From IMG/VR virus record IMGVR_UViG_3300029442_000006, positions 1 to 56,300 of that record: a stretch of DNA of 56,300 nucleotides, one strand, 5' to 3'. This document shows positions 29,957-38,323 of this stretch, piece by piece. The position numbers and the translations under genes were made by a program. Positions within the stretch are counted from its first letter, which is position 1; the number at the start of each line of letters is the position of its first letter. A model generated the notes under the pieces. It was not told the DNA's origin. It did not search any database and saw only the letters and a program-made list of their open reading frames with translations. Origin of the DNA: a virus.

Positions 29957-31683
29957 TTATAGTCTCCTTTATTGGTTTCAAACACCACAAACCCGAAATC
30001 TACCGTTCCCGAACATTGCCGAGTACCGTACTTACTACCAAGCCCTTGCAAGGCCGGTGTTGTCATCGCTAACCAATCCGCGCCACCGGCATAATCGTAG
30101 TAATGGACATGGCTATTGCCGAGTATCGCCGCCTTGCCGTTGCGCCTCGTAACTATTGTTCCATTCGGAACTGAAACACACCATGTCGCACCATTGTAAG
30201 GGACTGTCTTAAAGTTCGCGCCTTTTGCCGTGATGATTTGCTTGGGGGTAAACCCTACGACATAATTAACTTTCCCCCACTTTGTCCGCCGTGACACTTG
30301 TGCTTTATATCCGTTGGTGATTAACAAAATTTGCAACCGGTCGGCAAGGTCGGAGTTGCTTGTAAAAATCTTTCCAGATCTTCCGAGTTTTTCCATGTGG
30401 CCATCGCCGCGAACGTACTCAGCAAGGAAAACCTCAAATTGGCGACGATTCATCCACATCAACCAGTCGGGGATGTTCTTCTTTCCGCCCAACAGGGCAA
30501 TTATGTTTTTACTGTCCGGTTGACGAATATAGAAAACAATCCCATCTTCCTTTGTTTCGTAAACCCGTCCATTTAACTCGTGAATCTTCTGCCCTTTTTG
30601 TTTTCTGAAATGCTTAGTATAAGACACGCCAGCTTCCTTGAGAACCGCCTCGATTTCATTTGAGCGACTTATCCTCTGGAAAAGGCGAACATTGTTCTTT
30701 TCTTTATACCCCTTTGAGCGATTCCCGGCGTCCATGTTACCCTCAGCGATGGTCCATGCCAAAAGCTTCAATACGCCATCAGGAATAACCACTCCGGGGT
30801 TTTGTAGGAAACCAGAAACGGGCAGCCTGAAGATATTCATTTTCGCCAATTCATCTGCCGGCCTCTTTAGGAAATTACGAGAGACGGAAGAATGATAGAC
30901 AATGGTGTGGTCATGCGTTACGAGCGCGTCATATCCCTTCGCTTTCATCTGAATCATGGTTTTATCTGTGTTTTGGGATGTAACCTTCTCCACGGCCTGC
31001 CATTCGAGATTCCCCGATCTGAGATTAAGAGTACATACTGAATCGCCAACAGAAATCATCCCACGCCTCTTCCATCCAGCCGGTGTGAGTATTTCCGTAT
31101 CTTCCGAAAGGCACCGCACTAACACATCCGCCTTTTTCGTCGCACTATGTTCTGTCCATAATTGCGCCCAAAGGTGTTCGCGGGCGATTGCGGTATGCCT
31201 GCCGTGCGGAATTTGGCTTGAGCCGACCTTGTGTTTTACATCGAAAGTCACGCCGTCCACTCGCAAGTATTGGTGGCCGGAAATGTCTGCATCGAGTAGG
31301 TGCGCGATATTCCCTTCAAAATCTTCGCCGGTGCCGGTATGGTAGGGAGTTCCATAAGTCATCACGACTTTAGTGCCTGCTGAGACTGCCTTTCGGATTG
31401 CGAATACGGCCATTTCACATTGCTCGTTGCGGTCGCTGGTAATACATTCAGTCCCACCCGACTTCTCGCCCTTACCGTCAATGCAATCGCCATTCACAAT
31501 CACCACGTCGAACTTTCCATGACGCCGCAAGGAATCGGTGTAGAAATCCCAATAAGCTCGCTGGTATTGCGCGATTCGTTTAAGCCGTTGATCCGCTAGG
31601 CTTGTGTTCAACTGCCAGCCCGGCGGGGTTAAGCCGACAAGGTGCCCGCAATGTAAGTCGGAGAGGATTAGAACTTTTTTCAT
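29899..31683 (-). CDS. calcineurin-like phosphoesterase carrying an intein
   Basis: 594 residues from ATG 31683 (overlapping the previous stop; an N-terminal extension to 31773 is unlikely). Extein motifs: LILSDLHCGH (DxH), VVIVNGDCIDG (GDxxD), MTYGTPYHTG, FDVKHKVG and SHVHYYDY (GHxH-type). These define metallophosphoesterases (DNA/nucleotide phosphatases/nucleases). The intein (30115-31113) interrupts it just before SHVH, the last metal-binding motif, so splicing is needed for activity. The spliced product would be about 261 residues. Role unknown; DNA repair or DNA-degradation is plausible. Confidence 0.8.
   Translation of the reverse strand: MKKVLILSDLHCGHLVGLTPPGWQLNTSLADQRLKRIAQYQRAYWDFYTDSLRRHGKFDVVIVNGDCIDGKGEKSGGTECITSDRNEQCEMAVFAIRKAVSAGTKVVMTYGTPYHTGTGEDFEGNIAHLLDADISGHQYLRVDGVTFDVKHKVGSSQIPHGRHTAIAREHLWAQLWTEHSATKKADVLVRCLSEDTEILTPAGWKRRGMISVGDSVCTLNLRSGNLEWQAVEKVTSQNTDKTMIQMKAKGYDALVTHDHTIVYHSSVSRNFLKRPADELAKMNIFRLPVSGFLQNPGVVIPDGVLKLLAWTIAEGNMDAGNRSKGYKEKNNVRLFQRISRSNEIEAVLKEAGVSYTKHFRKQKGQKIHELNGRVYETKEDGIVFYIRQPDSKNIIALLGGKKNIPDWLMWMNRRQFEVFLAEYVRGDGHMEKLGRSGKIFTSNSDLADRLQILLITNGYKAQVSRRTKWGKVNYVVGFTPKQIITAKGANFKTVPYNGATWCVSVPNGTIVTRRNGKAAILGNSHVHYYDYAGGADWLAMTTPALQGLGSKYGTRQCSGTVDFGFVVFETNKGDYKWRPVLLKVKTKNHLTLDV
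30115..31113 (-). mobile_element. intein with LAGLIDADG-type endonuclease
   Basis: 333 residues, from Cys (CLSEDTEILTPAGWKRRGMI, blocks A) to LGN followed by Ser+1. Block B-like region DALVTHDHTIVYH. The DOD/LAGLIDADG helices are LLAWTIAEGNMDAG and FLAEYVRGDGHMEK. The C-terminal block ends AAILGN, so the penultimate residue is Gly instead of the usual His. The Cys1, Asn and Ser+1 are present. Confidence 0.9.
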
Positions 31684-31916
31684 CAATTTCCTTCCCAATG
31701 TCTTTCCACTGCCGCCCGGTTGTAAGGGCGGTCTTGACCGGCGGCGTGCCACTTTATTCGGCAGGTATTGCACCGCCAGTAGGCGACGGATTCCTTAACA
31801 CCCTCAACGGCGCAGCCGGTGGCGATTCTAGCGCATTTCGGGCAGAGTTCGCGGCGTTGTGCCTTGAACGCCTTACCACTTAGAAATTCGTCTAGGAATG
31901 ACGGTGTATCATTCAT
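31683..31916 (-). CDS. small zinc-ribbon protein
   Basis: 77 residues. CPKCARIATGC and WRCNTCRIKWH give two Cys pairs. Stop overlaps the phosphoesterase start (TGATG). The TnpB element is inserted just before its start codon, which may have removed its original ribosome-binding site. Confidence 0.7.
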   Translation of the reverse strand: MNDTPSFLDEFLSGKAFKAQRRELCPKCARIATGCAVEGVKESVAYWRCNTCRIKWHAAGQDRPYNRAAVERHWEGN

Positions 31917-31937
31917 AATTCCGTCGGGTCTGAAACC

Positions 31938-31953
31938 ACGGCCTTCAGGCCGT
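31938..31953 (+). other. element left-end hairpin
   Basis: ACGGCC TTCA GGCCGT, with GGGTC/GACCC forming an outer stem (31926-31930 and 31956-31960). Confidence 0.6.
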
Positions 31954-32014
31954 CCGACCCGGTTGTTGTTTCCGCACTTGACAAACTCAATACGTTATGC
32001 GAAATTGAAACGTA

Positions 32015-33169
32015 TTGAAAGCGACTCGAACAATCAAGATTAAGGTCGGGGAGTCCAAGCATTTGGATGCTCTCGCCGTCCGGTATCTGGCTGCTGCTTG
32101 CTGGACTTCTAAGCGCGTGTTCAAATCGAAGGAACTCAACTCGAATCGACTGTCCCGCGCCTTCTATGCCTCCGTCCGCAAGAAGTTCAAGCTCCCATCG
32201 CAGTTGACTTGCTCTCTGTTCCGGCACGTCACCGGCAGCTACAAGACCTTGAAGGCGCTCGGCAAATGGGATTTGGCGGTATTCAAACGCGCCACCATGC
32301 CACTGACTCACAAGCGCGACTTTGCTCGCAACAAGAAAGGCGTCACAATTCTCGGTGAGACTTTCACCTTGCAGCACCCATCCATCCCGGAAACCGGCTG
32401 GAAAGATTCCAAACTGAAACGAGTCGGCAAGGTCTGGTATCTGTGCCTCGCGCACGAAATCGAAATTCCCGAACTCAAGACCGAAGGTTGCATCGTTGGT
32501 TGCGACTTCGGCATCAAGCGGATGATGGTCGCCACCAACTCGGCCAACTCCAAAACATTTTTCTTCCACGGCGGGCACTTGGAACAAGTGCGCCGCTCTA
32601 TTCGTCAACACCGTAGCGCAGTTCAAGCTGTTGGCACTCGCTCCGCTCATCGCCTTCTTAGTCGCATGAGTGGCCACGAAGCTGCCGTAACAGAACACTT
32701 GCTGCACGTTGCATCGAAAGCCTTGGTGCGCTACGCCGTCACGAATGGAGCGCGAAAAATCGTCATGGAAGATTTGAGCAACGTCCGCGATGCGTCGCTC
32801 AGCAAAGGGAAAGACCTCCGCTCGAAAGTATGCCGGTGGCCGTATGCCAGCGGACAATTCAAGATTGCCTACAAAGCGGCGGCTGTCGGAATCGAGACTG
32901 AGAAGGTCAACCCCAAGAACACCAGCCGAGGTTGCCCCCGGTGTGGTCACGTCGCAGCATCGAACCGGAATGGCTTGGACTTCTGTTGCCAGAAGTGCGG
33001 CCATCGTGGCGATGCAGACCGCAATGCGTCGGAAAACATCCGACTGCGGTCTATCAATGCCGAGCAAGACTTGGCATTGTCGAGGAGCATTAAACCCCTC
33101 GAAAACTCGGAACCGTTCGACATCACTACTCGGTCGTGCGCTGCTATCGGCGACTCGGTTTTGGTTTAG
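32015..33169 (+). CDS. tnpB: TnpB RNA-guided nuclease-type protein
   Basis: 384 residues from TTG 32015. RuvC-I VGCDFGIKRMMV (Asp), RuvC-II KIVMEDLSNVRD (Glu), zinc finger CPRCGH...CQKCGH and RuvC-III GDADRNASENI (Asp). All catalytic residues are present. TnpB of IS605-type elements is an RNA-guided DNA nuclease guided by an omega RNA from the element's right end; whether it is active here is unknown. Length is normal. The opposite-strand 420-codon ORF is a shadow. Confidence 0.9.
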   Translation: MKATRTIKIKVGESKHLDALAVRYLAAACWTSKRVFKSKELNSNRLSRAFYASVRKKFKLPSQLTCSLFRHVTGSYKTLKALGKWDLAVFKRATMPLTHKRDFARNKKGVTILGETFTLQHPSIPETGWKDSKLKRVGKVWYLCLAHEIEIPELKTEGCIVGCDFGIKRMMVATNSANSKTFFFHGGHLEQVRRSIRQHRSAVQAVGTRSAHRLLSRMSGHEAAVTEHLLHVASKALVRYAVTNGARKIVMEDLSNVRDASLSKGKDLRSKVCRWPYASGQFKIAYKAAAVGIETEKVNPKNTSRGCPRCGHVAASNRNGLDFCCQKCGHRGDADRNASENIRLRSINAEQDLALSRSIKPLENSEPFDITTRSCAAIGDSVLV

Positions 33170-33212
33170 GTTCATGGTTGAAATCCGCGCCCTTTAGGGC
33201 GCGAGTAGTTTA
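33100..33212 (+). ncRNA. candidate omega RNA (tnpB 3' end and right end)
   Basis: By analogy with IS605-type systems, the guide RNA overlaps the 3' end of tnpB, includes the right-end hairpin (33186-33203) and uses the flanking sequence after 33212 as guide. Only the hairpin is visible directly; the 5' boundary is a guess. Confidence 0.4.
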
Positions 33213-33377
33213 ATCAACGCATTCCTCGGCTTCACCACCAATCGCATCGTCAAGCAGTTGCGCTTTTAACATACACACCACGCCGATAGCTTCGGCGATT
33301 GTCACGTCAGATTCTTGCGAGTATCGCTTAATCACGGATCCCAACTCGGCAAGAAGCTGGTTGGCGCCGTTGTCCAT
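33210..33377 (-). CDS. small acidic protein, unknown
   Basis: 55 residues from ATG 33377 (overlaps the previous stop, TAATG). Helical (ESDVTIAEAIGVVCMLKAQL), acidic end. The TnpB element abuts its stop codon. Confidence 0.65.
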   Translation of the reverse strand: MDNGANQLLAELGSVIKRYSQESDVTIAEAIGVVCMLKAQLLDDAIGGEAEECVD

Positions 33378-33901
33378 TACCAGACTTTCACTCCACCGCC
33401 AAATGCCACAAATGGCTTCCACTGGTCGTATTGTGAGCCTAGTTCAAAGAATCCGTAAAGATTTGACCACTTGACGGCCTTTGCAACCAACTCAAATAAA
33501 GGTGCGCCATCAAGCCATTTTTCCAACGAGCCGTCTGGCACTACGCCAAACACGCAACCCGCACCAACAAACGTAGTGGCGAGGTCGCTAGGAAGCGTAA
33601 CGCACAATCCGGGACGGAATCTAAAGCTAGTGTTGATGTCATATTCACGGATGACATATTCGGTCGCGATACCACCCCGGTCAATCTGCGCCTTTCCGTT
33701 GTTTAATGTGGCGATATACACGCCAGATAATTCCATCCGTTGCGCGACACTCGCCAGCCAATTCGTGCCGGTTGTCAAGGCAAGCTGCGGTGGTGTTAGG
33801 AATGGCTTGGCCGATGGTGTGGCCGATGTGTCGGCTTTAACGGACATTACAAGCAAGCTAATGCCTGCCAAAACTGACGCTGAGATGAGATGCTTTTTCA
33901 T
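33377..33901 (-). CDS. secreted beta-barrel-like protein, unknown
   Basis: 174 residues. Signal peptide MKKHLISASVLAGISLLVMS with VKA cleavage end. The mature part is beta-rich with amphipathic strands (GVYIATLNNGKAQIDRGGIA; SNLYGFFELGSQYD) and ends FVAFGGGVKVW, an aromatic terminal residue as in outer-membrane barrels. May be an outer-membrane or periplasmic protein, for example in lysis or superinfection exclusion (inference). Confidence 0.7.
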   Translation of the reverse strand: MKKHLISASVLAGISLLVMSVKADTSATPSAKPFLTPPQLALTTGTNWLASVAQRMELSGVYIATLNNGKAQIDRGGIATEYVIREYDINTSFRFRPGLCVTLPSDLATTFVGAGCVFGVVPDGSLEKWLDGAPLFELVAKAVKWSNLYGFFELGSQYDQWKPFVAFGGGVKVW

Positions 33902-33915
33902 GATTTACAAGTTCC

Positions 33916-34440
33916 TTAAGGTTGAGCAGCGACCCACGAGAGTAGCCCATTAATCACACTGGCAACAGCAGGATTGGTACTCGCCAAAGCCATCAGGTCA
34001 CTGACGGTATAGACGGTGGGAGCGGTTGGCGGCGTGGTCTTGACGACGGGATACCAGATACCGCTCGCGCGAATTGGGCTGGACGGAACAGCGGCATAAA
34101 CCCCAACGCCATCAGGCAGGGTAGCTTTTGCAGCAAGCCCCTGAATGACGCTTCGCGCTGCTAAGACTAATCCCGTCAGTGAGGAGTTGTTACTTACCAG
34201 TGTAACAACAATGTTCTTGTCGTGGCCGGTGATGACATTTGTGCCGTCATACGGCGACAGAGTTGCGGTAAATACCTTGTCTGACAGGTACATTCTGGTC
34301 GCCCAATACCGGTTAAACACGCCGACAGACGGCGGAGTGTTATTGGTGATTACTGGTAAGGCTGACGACTGTGCATTTATTTTACTGGAAGTTGCCAGTA
34401 ACACGGTGACTAAGACTACTGCGATGAGATGCTTTTTCAT
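33916..34440 (-). CDS. secreted protein, unknown
   Basis: 174 residues. Signal peptide MKKHLIAVVLVTVLLATSSK and INAQ cleavage end, very similar in its first six residues to the next gene. Mature part Thr/Asn/Val-rich (VFTATLSPYDGTNVITGHDK). No family. A paired secreted protein, same length as its neighbour. Confidence 0.7.
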   Translation of the reverse strand: MKKHLIAVVLVTVLLATSSKINAQSSALPVITNNTPPSVGVFNRYWATRMYLSDKVFTATLSPYDGTNVITGHDKNIVVTLVSNNSSLTGLVLAARSVIQGLAAKATLPDGVGVYAAVPSSPIRASGIWYPVVKTTPPTAPTVYTVSDLMALASTNPAVASVINGLLSWVAAQP

Positions 34441-34481
34441 AACTTTACAAGTTCCTTGTAGGTTTGGTTGGTTTGAATGCT

Positions 34482-34853
34482 CTAACCGACGATTGGCTTA
34501 CCGGTGACTGTGCCGACATTCGTGCCGACTGCGATGCCGGTCTGTGAGAGGTCTGGCTGATGTTTGTCTGGAATGGCAAGGCTAACGTGCTTGAGGACGT
34601 GGATGATTTTAGCGAGCGGAGCGTTGCTGCCATCATCCGCCGCTGGTAAGAACTTCAAGACAAAACGCGCCACGCCAACAATGCTAAACAAGATGCCTCC
34701 CCACCGCGCCCAGAGCGTCACGAACGTTTCTGGCACTTCAACGGTGATAATCTTACCATCCGGCATCGTCACGATTACATTGTTAGACTGCGCCCAAGCT
34801 CCGAGTGCAATACAAGTGACTGCGAGTGCTACGAGTGCGAATGTTTTTTTCAT
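34482..34853 (-). CDS. secreted or membrane protein, lysis-region candidate
   Basis: 123 residues. Signal-like segment TFALVALAVTCIALGAWAQS, then a second hydrophobic segment LWARWGGILFSIVGVARFVL, and a polar C-terminus ending GTVTGKPIVG. Two-segment topology recalls class II/III holin or spanin partners. Confidence 0.65.
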   Translation of the reverse strand: MKKTFALVALAVTCIALGAWAQSNNVIVTMPDGKIITVEVPETFVTLWARWGGILFSIVGVARFVLKFLPAADDGSNAPLAKIIHVLKHVSLAIPDKHQPDLSQTGIAVGTNVGTVTGKPIVG

Positions 34854-34876
34854 TGTATGCTGCCTTTCTTTTGGTG

Positions 34877-35113
34877 TTAGCTCCCTTTACGAAATCCAAG
34901 ATACGTCAGCGCAAGATAAACCAACCCACCGACTGCGAGTACCGCTAACCCGCTGATTGTCCACTTACCGACACGAGTCTGTTGTGACTCAATCCATTCG
35001 ACGACCGCCTCCTTGATTGCGTCCTTGATAACTACCTTTAGTTCGTCGTCGCTGATGTTGGGACACTGGTCACTACCAGCCTTCGGCAAAACTCTTTTAA
35101 TAGGGTCAGTCAT
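34877..35113 (-). CDS. holin-like membrane protein
   Basis: 78 residues. Acidic amphipathic N-terminus (ISDDELKVVIKDAIKEAVVE), one transmembrane segment (ISGLAVLAVGGLVYLALTYL) and a basic end (GFRKGS). Size, topology and neighbours fit a class III-type holin. The match is to architecture, not a family. Confidence 0.6.
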   Translation of the reverse strand: MTDPIKRVLPKAGSDQCPNISDDELKVVIKDAIKEAVVEWIESQQTRVGKWTISGLAVLAVGGLVYLALTYLGFRKGS

Positions 35114-35232
35114 TATGGGTTCTTTGGGTTGTGCGGGTCATTTTGCGCTGCCCACATACCGACTCCGAGTGCAAGGACAGATCCGAATGCGTAGCAGAAT
35201 AGTGGGTGACTTTGGATAAAGGTGATAATCAT
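35113..35232 (-). CDS. tiny membrane protein
   Basis: 39 residues. One transmembrane segment (PLFCYAFGSVLALGVGMWAA) and a polar tail. Coupled to both neighbours (ATGA, TAATG). May act with the adjacent holin-like protein. Confidence 0.6.
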   Translation of the reverse strand: MIITFIQSHPLFCYAFGSVLALGVGMWAAQNDPHNPKNP

Positions 35233-35591
35233 GGTGTGAGTAAAGTTGCGGGGGGTTGCGTTCCGATAATCTGCGCGGCGTTAATCGTCCAAGCGTCTTG
35301 GTTTGCGCCACTGACTTGACCGACGGTGTAGGCGGGGAAGTTCGTGCTTGTTAGGAACGCGCTGATATTCGCCCGCGCCACGTCAAAGTTGCCGTTGATA
35401 GTATCCCACCGCCACGCCGCGCCGACTCCATTCTGCCATGTTGTGTAACTTGGATTCGGCACTGTCGCCAGCACGATATTGGTCTTTTCAATCTGGCAGT
35501 TTGAGCCGACGAAATAACCCGGACTCCATTGCGTGACCTGCCCGGTGCTGTTAGTGGTGCAAAACATTAGTGCGGCGAGTAGTATCATCAT
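35229..35591 (-). CDS. small secreted protein after the fibre
   Basis: 120 residues. Signal peptide MMILLAALMFCTTNSTG. The mature part has WSPGYFVGSNCQIE, YTTWQNGVGAAWRWDT and is Asn/Thr/Ala-rich. It may be a fibre-associated or receptor-binding accessory protein. Coupled to the fibre stop. Confidence 0.65.
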   Translation of the reverse strand: MMILLAALMFCTTNSTGQVTQWSPGYFVGSNCQIEKTNIVLATVPNPSYTTWQNGVGAAWRWDTINGNFDVARANISAFLTSTNFPAYTVGQVSGANQDAWTINAAQIIGTQPPATLLTP

Positions 35592-38323
35592 TTGAGTATC
35601 ATCCCCCGGCAGGAAACTGAATTGGAAAGTCCAAAGCCGTCAAAAGCGTAGATTCCAAAAATATAAGCCGTTGGGATATTGGTTTGTGTCCCGCACCATC
35701 TCCATTCCGGCGCACGACCGTTGATGGCCACACTCTGATAATAGGAGAGTGTCGCATTGGTCGGGTTGTGCTCGATTGCAAACCACTCAACATCTGTCGG
35801 TTGGAATCGTGTGCCGCCAAAACTCCGACGAGTACTCCCTAGCGCATCGTTAAAAGTGTTAGTGTCCGCCGCCGGGCTGGATGTATAAACCGTGTTGCCA
35901 ATACCGCGTAGAATCTCAGTGCCACTAGTCCCGGAATAAACCAGTGCGTGAACATTGCTAACACCTGTTTGCGAGCTTGCGACACCCCACGTGCGGTAGT
36001 CAGCCCCCAAACTTTCTCTCACCGCGTTTGCATTTCCCCATTGGCGGGCTATCAAGCATTCAAACCGGTGCCACGTGTTCGTTGAGGGAGACAGCAGCCC
36101 GACAATGCGTGATTGTTGAACCAGCTCGTTCGGTGACTGGAAGTCCAACCAATTCGCCCGGTTGGTTATTACCCAACTGCCGACGTTAATCACGGCTAGG
36201 CTACTCCCGTTTGTGGTCAACTGAGTCGGCCAGTATTCGACACTGCCGGTCATTTTGGTAACATCCGGTTCACCCACTGCTGCCCAGCCAAAAGCGTTTG
36301 ACATCACGACTGCGCCTGTGCGTGTGTCGTTGGAGAAGTTGACCGGAGCGACATAGGTTGCCACCGCATTCGTACCGCCTAACAAGCTTACCGTCACGCC
36401 GGTCGAGGAGTTGCTGACTGTGGCGTAGAGCAGCCCCGCGCTGGTGTTCGTGGAGCCCGTGGTGACGGCGACTAAATTATATTGTGCATTCGGGTCATTC
36501 GTCCCAATCCCCCACACTGAGCCGCTGCCGCTGACGATGCCTGCTAACTCACCGGTATTGGTCAATGTGATGCCGGAAATCTTCCCACTAATTGCCGACG
36601 ATAACGTGTTGGACAACGACACTTCCCGGTTCGTCGCCGCGCTAAGTAAGTCGTAACCGAGAGAGGTCACGGCATTACTCACCGCCGCCGCCGCGCCAAC
36701 TACGTCAAACAGATTGCTACCAAGACTGCCAATGTCACGATTCCACGCTGCCGCAACTACGCCGCTAAATGTTCCGCTGCCTGTCCATATCACAGCGCTG
36801 CCGGCATTGGTCGCGTAGAGGCTGTTTGTCGCAAACGCTGAGTTGGTGGCGAATGTGCTGCTGGCAGAATATCCGCTATTCGTGGCGAATCCCGCATTCG
36901 TGGCATAGCCGGCGTTCGTCGCGTACAGGCTGCTGGCCGAGTAAAGCGATTGGGTAGCGTACAGGCTGGAAGCTGAGAACGTCGCGCTGCCGCTGTTTGT
37001 GGCATAAAGCGCACTGCTAGCAAAAGTCGCTGTCTTACTGTTCGTCGCGTAGTTTCCAGCGGTCGAGAAATCCGCATTGGTCGCATGGCTTACGTTAGCC
37101 GCCGCGCCAATCGGGTCAAACGGCAACCCCGCAACATTCAAGTTCGTGACCGTGATCGGCGCAAACAACGTTCCAATCGCCTGCCCGTTCAACTGAATCG
37201 GCCCTCCGATTAGATTGAGTGCGCCAACCCCATTCGAGCAACTCGTAACTGTTAGAACCACCCCTGAGCAAACCAAGCTACCGCCGTTTTGGAATGCTAG
37301 CATTGTCAAGTTTGTGATATTGTTTCCACCGGCATTAACCGTGTTAGTGAGTACGTATGGGTTACTCCCTGTTACCGTAATGCTGCCGCCATTTTGAATC
37401 GCTTGACCATTGATGATGAATCCGCCATTCGTGACCGCTTGGCCTTGCAAGACCACGTTGCTGCCACCAACCGTGAGACTGCCGTTAAGTGTTAGGTTGC
37501 TACCCACGATGTTGCCGCCGGTATCAACGGTGAACGGCGAGTAGGAGTCGGAGCCGCCAACATAGAGGCCGGAGTCGCCGATTAAATAACCGCCTTCGAT
37601 ATTAAGTCCATAGGCTGTGAGGTTGCCGCCTTGGACCCAAAACCCTGTAGAAGCACCCCTTGCCCAGTCGGCGCTGTCGGCGGAGCTGGCGGTGCCGGCC
37701 CAGTTGGCGTAGCTGGCGTTGTTGGCGTTGTCAGCGTAGCCGGCATTAGAGGCGTAGCCGGCTGAGTCGGCGGTGCCGGCTGAGTCGGCGTAGTTGGCTT
37801 CGTTGGCGTAGCCGGCGGAGTTGGCGTAGCCGGCGTAGCCGGCGTTGTTGGCGTCGCCGGCGTTGTCGGCGTATGATGAGGACGTCGAGCTACCAGCATT
37901 TGCCACCGTCCCACTGGCCGAAAGTCCAGAAGCAAACGCAACATTGTTGCTAGTGATTAGCCCATTGACGTCGTTGGAGGAGATAATTGGAGTCGAGATT
38001 ATGAGAAAGTTATTACTGACCGTCCCGAGGTCCGTCTTGCTATTAACGATACCCAAGGTGGTATCGTTGGTGCTGGAGACAATCTGGTTGACTTGGTTAG
38101 AGGTTAGCGCATCGCCTGATGTAACGCCTCCGCCTGCGGTAGTTTGCGAAGTCCCGTCGCCAAAGATGATCCCTCCCTGAAAAAATCCCCAGCCATTCGG
38201 CACAAGACTCAAGGAGTGTGGTGCAGCCGGGTTACTGGAGAGCGAAAGGTTTTTCCCTTGATATTGAGCGTGGACTGAACACACGCAAAGAATTAGACCG
38301 AGCGTTGTAAGGATTCGTTTCAT
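35588..38323 (-). CDS. repetitive secreted tail fibre-like protein
   Basis: 911 residues from ATG 38323, coupled to the adaptor stop (ATGA). Signal peptide ILTTLGLILCVCSVHAQ. Two long Ala/Asn/Tyr/Ser tracts in 3- to 6-residue periods (e.g. NAGYAGYANSAGYANEANYA; ATNSGYSASSTFATNSAFAT) as in rod-like trimer fibres. Pro-poor beta regions between. The C-terminal ~250 residues (WPTQLTTNGSSLAVINVGSW; HRFECLIARQWG) resemble a lectin-like receptor-binding domain. A signal peptide on a cytoplasmically assembled fibre is unexpected. Confidence 0.75.
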   Translation of the reverse strand: MKRILTTLGLILCVCSVHAQYQGKNLSLSSNPAAPHSLSLVPNGWGFFQGGIIFGDGTSQTTAGGGVTSGDALTSNQVNQIVSSTNDTTLGIVNSKTDLGTVSNNFLIISTPIISSNDVNGLITSNNVAFASGLSASGTVANAGSSTSSSYADNAGDANNAGYAGYANSAGYANEANYADSAGTADSAGYASNAGYADNANNASYANWAGTASSADSADWARGASTGFWVQGGNLTAYGLNIEGGYLIGDSGLYVGGSDSYSPFTVDTGGNIVGSNLTLNGSLTVGGSNVVLQGQAVTNGGFIINGQAIQNGGSITVTGSNPYVLTNTVNAGGNNITNLTMLAFQNGGSLVCSGVVLTVTSCSNGVGALNLIGGPIQLNGQAIGTLFAPITVTNLNVAGLPFDPIGAAANVSHATNADFSTAGNYATNSKTATFASSALYATNSGSATFSASSLYATQSLYSASSLYATNAGYATNAGFATNSGYSASSTFATNSAFATNSLYATNAGSAVIWTGSGTFSGVVAAAWNRDIGSLGSNLFDVVGAAAAVSNAVTSLGYDLLSAATNREVSLSNTLSSAISGKISGITLTNTGELAGIVSGSGSVWGIGTNDPNAQYNLVAVTTGSTNTSAGLLYATVSNSSTGVTVSLLGGTNAVATYVAPVNFSNDTRTGAVVMSNAFGWAAVGEPDVTKMTGSVEYWPTQLTTNGSSLAVINVGSWVITNRANWLDFQSPNELVQQSRIVGLLSPSTNTWHRFECLIARQWGNANAVRESLGADYRTWGVASSQTGVSNVHALVYSGTSGTEILRGIGNTVYTSSPAADTNTFNDALGSTRRSFGGTRFQPTDVEWFAIEHNPTNATLSYYQSVAINGRAPEWRWCGTQTNIPTAYIFGIYAFDGFGLSNSVSCRGMILK
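36780..37080 (-). repeat. coding repeat tract in fibre, block 1
   Basis: Short reiterated units on the plus strand (gtcgcgtagaggctgtttgt and close variants) giving ATNSxx/ASSxYA repeats. Period is a multiple of 3. Confidence 0.7.
37640..37880 (-). repeat. coding repeat tract in fibre, block 2
   Basis: Reiterated ggcgtagccggcgttgttgg-like units giving ANSAGYA/ADNAGYA repeats. Length can be expected to vary by slippage. Confidence 0.7.

Larger units (their letters stand above)
31917..33209 (+). mobile_element. IS200/IS605-type element encoding only TnpB
   Basis: Contains tnpB without tnpA. Left-end hairpin ACGGCC-TTCA-GGCCGT (31938-31953) and right-end hairpin CGCGCCC-TTTA-GGGCGCG (33186-33203) are the short structured ends typical of this family. 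It lies opposite in strand to the surrounding late genes and between the 31683-31916 and 33210-33377 genes. Exact boundaries are not resolved. Confidence 0.8.

Noticed and set aside
31684-31773. 30-residue N-terminal extension of the phosphoesterase
   Set aside because: Overlaps the zinc-ribbon gene; the conserved LILSDLH strand begins 4 residues after ATG 31683.
31913-33175. 420-codon minus-strand ORF opposite tnpB
   Set aside because: It lies wholly antisense to a clear TnpB with all catalytic motifs; its translation has no recognisable domain and looks like a composition artefact.
36780-37880. Fibre repeats as a CRISPR array
   Set aside because: Units are contiguous, coding, variable in length and without unique spacers.
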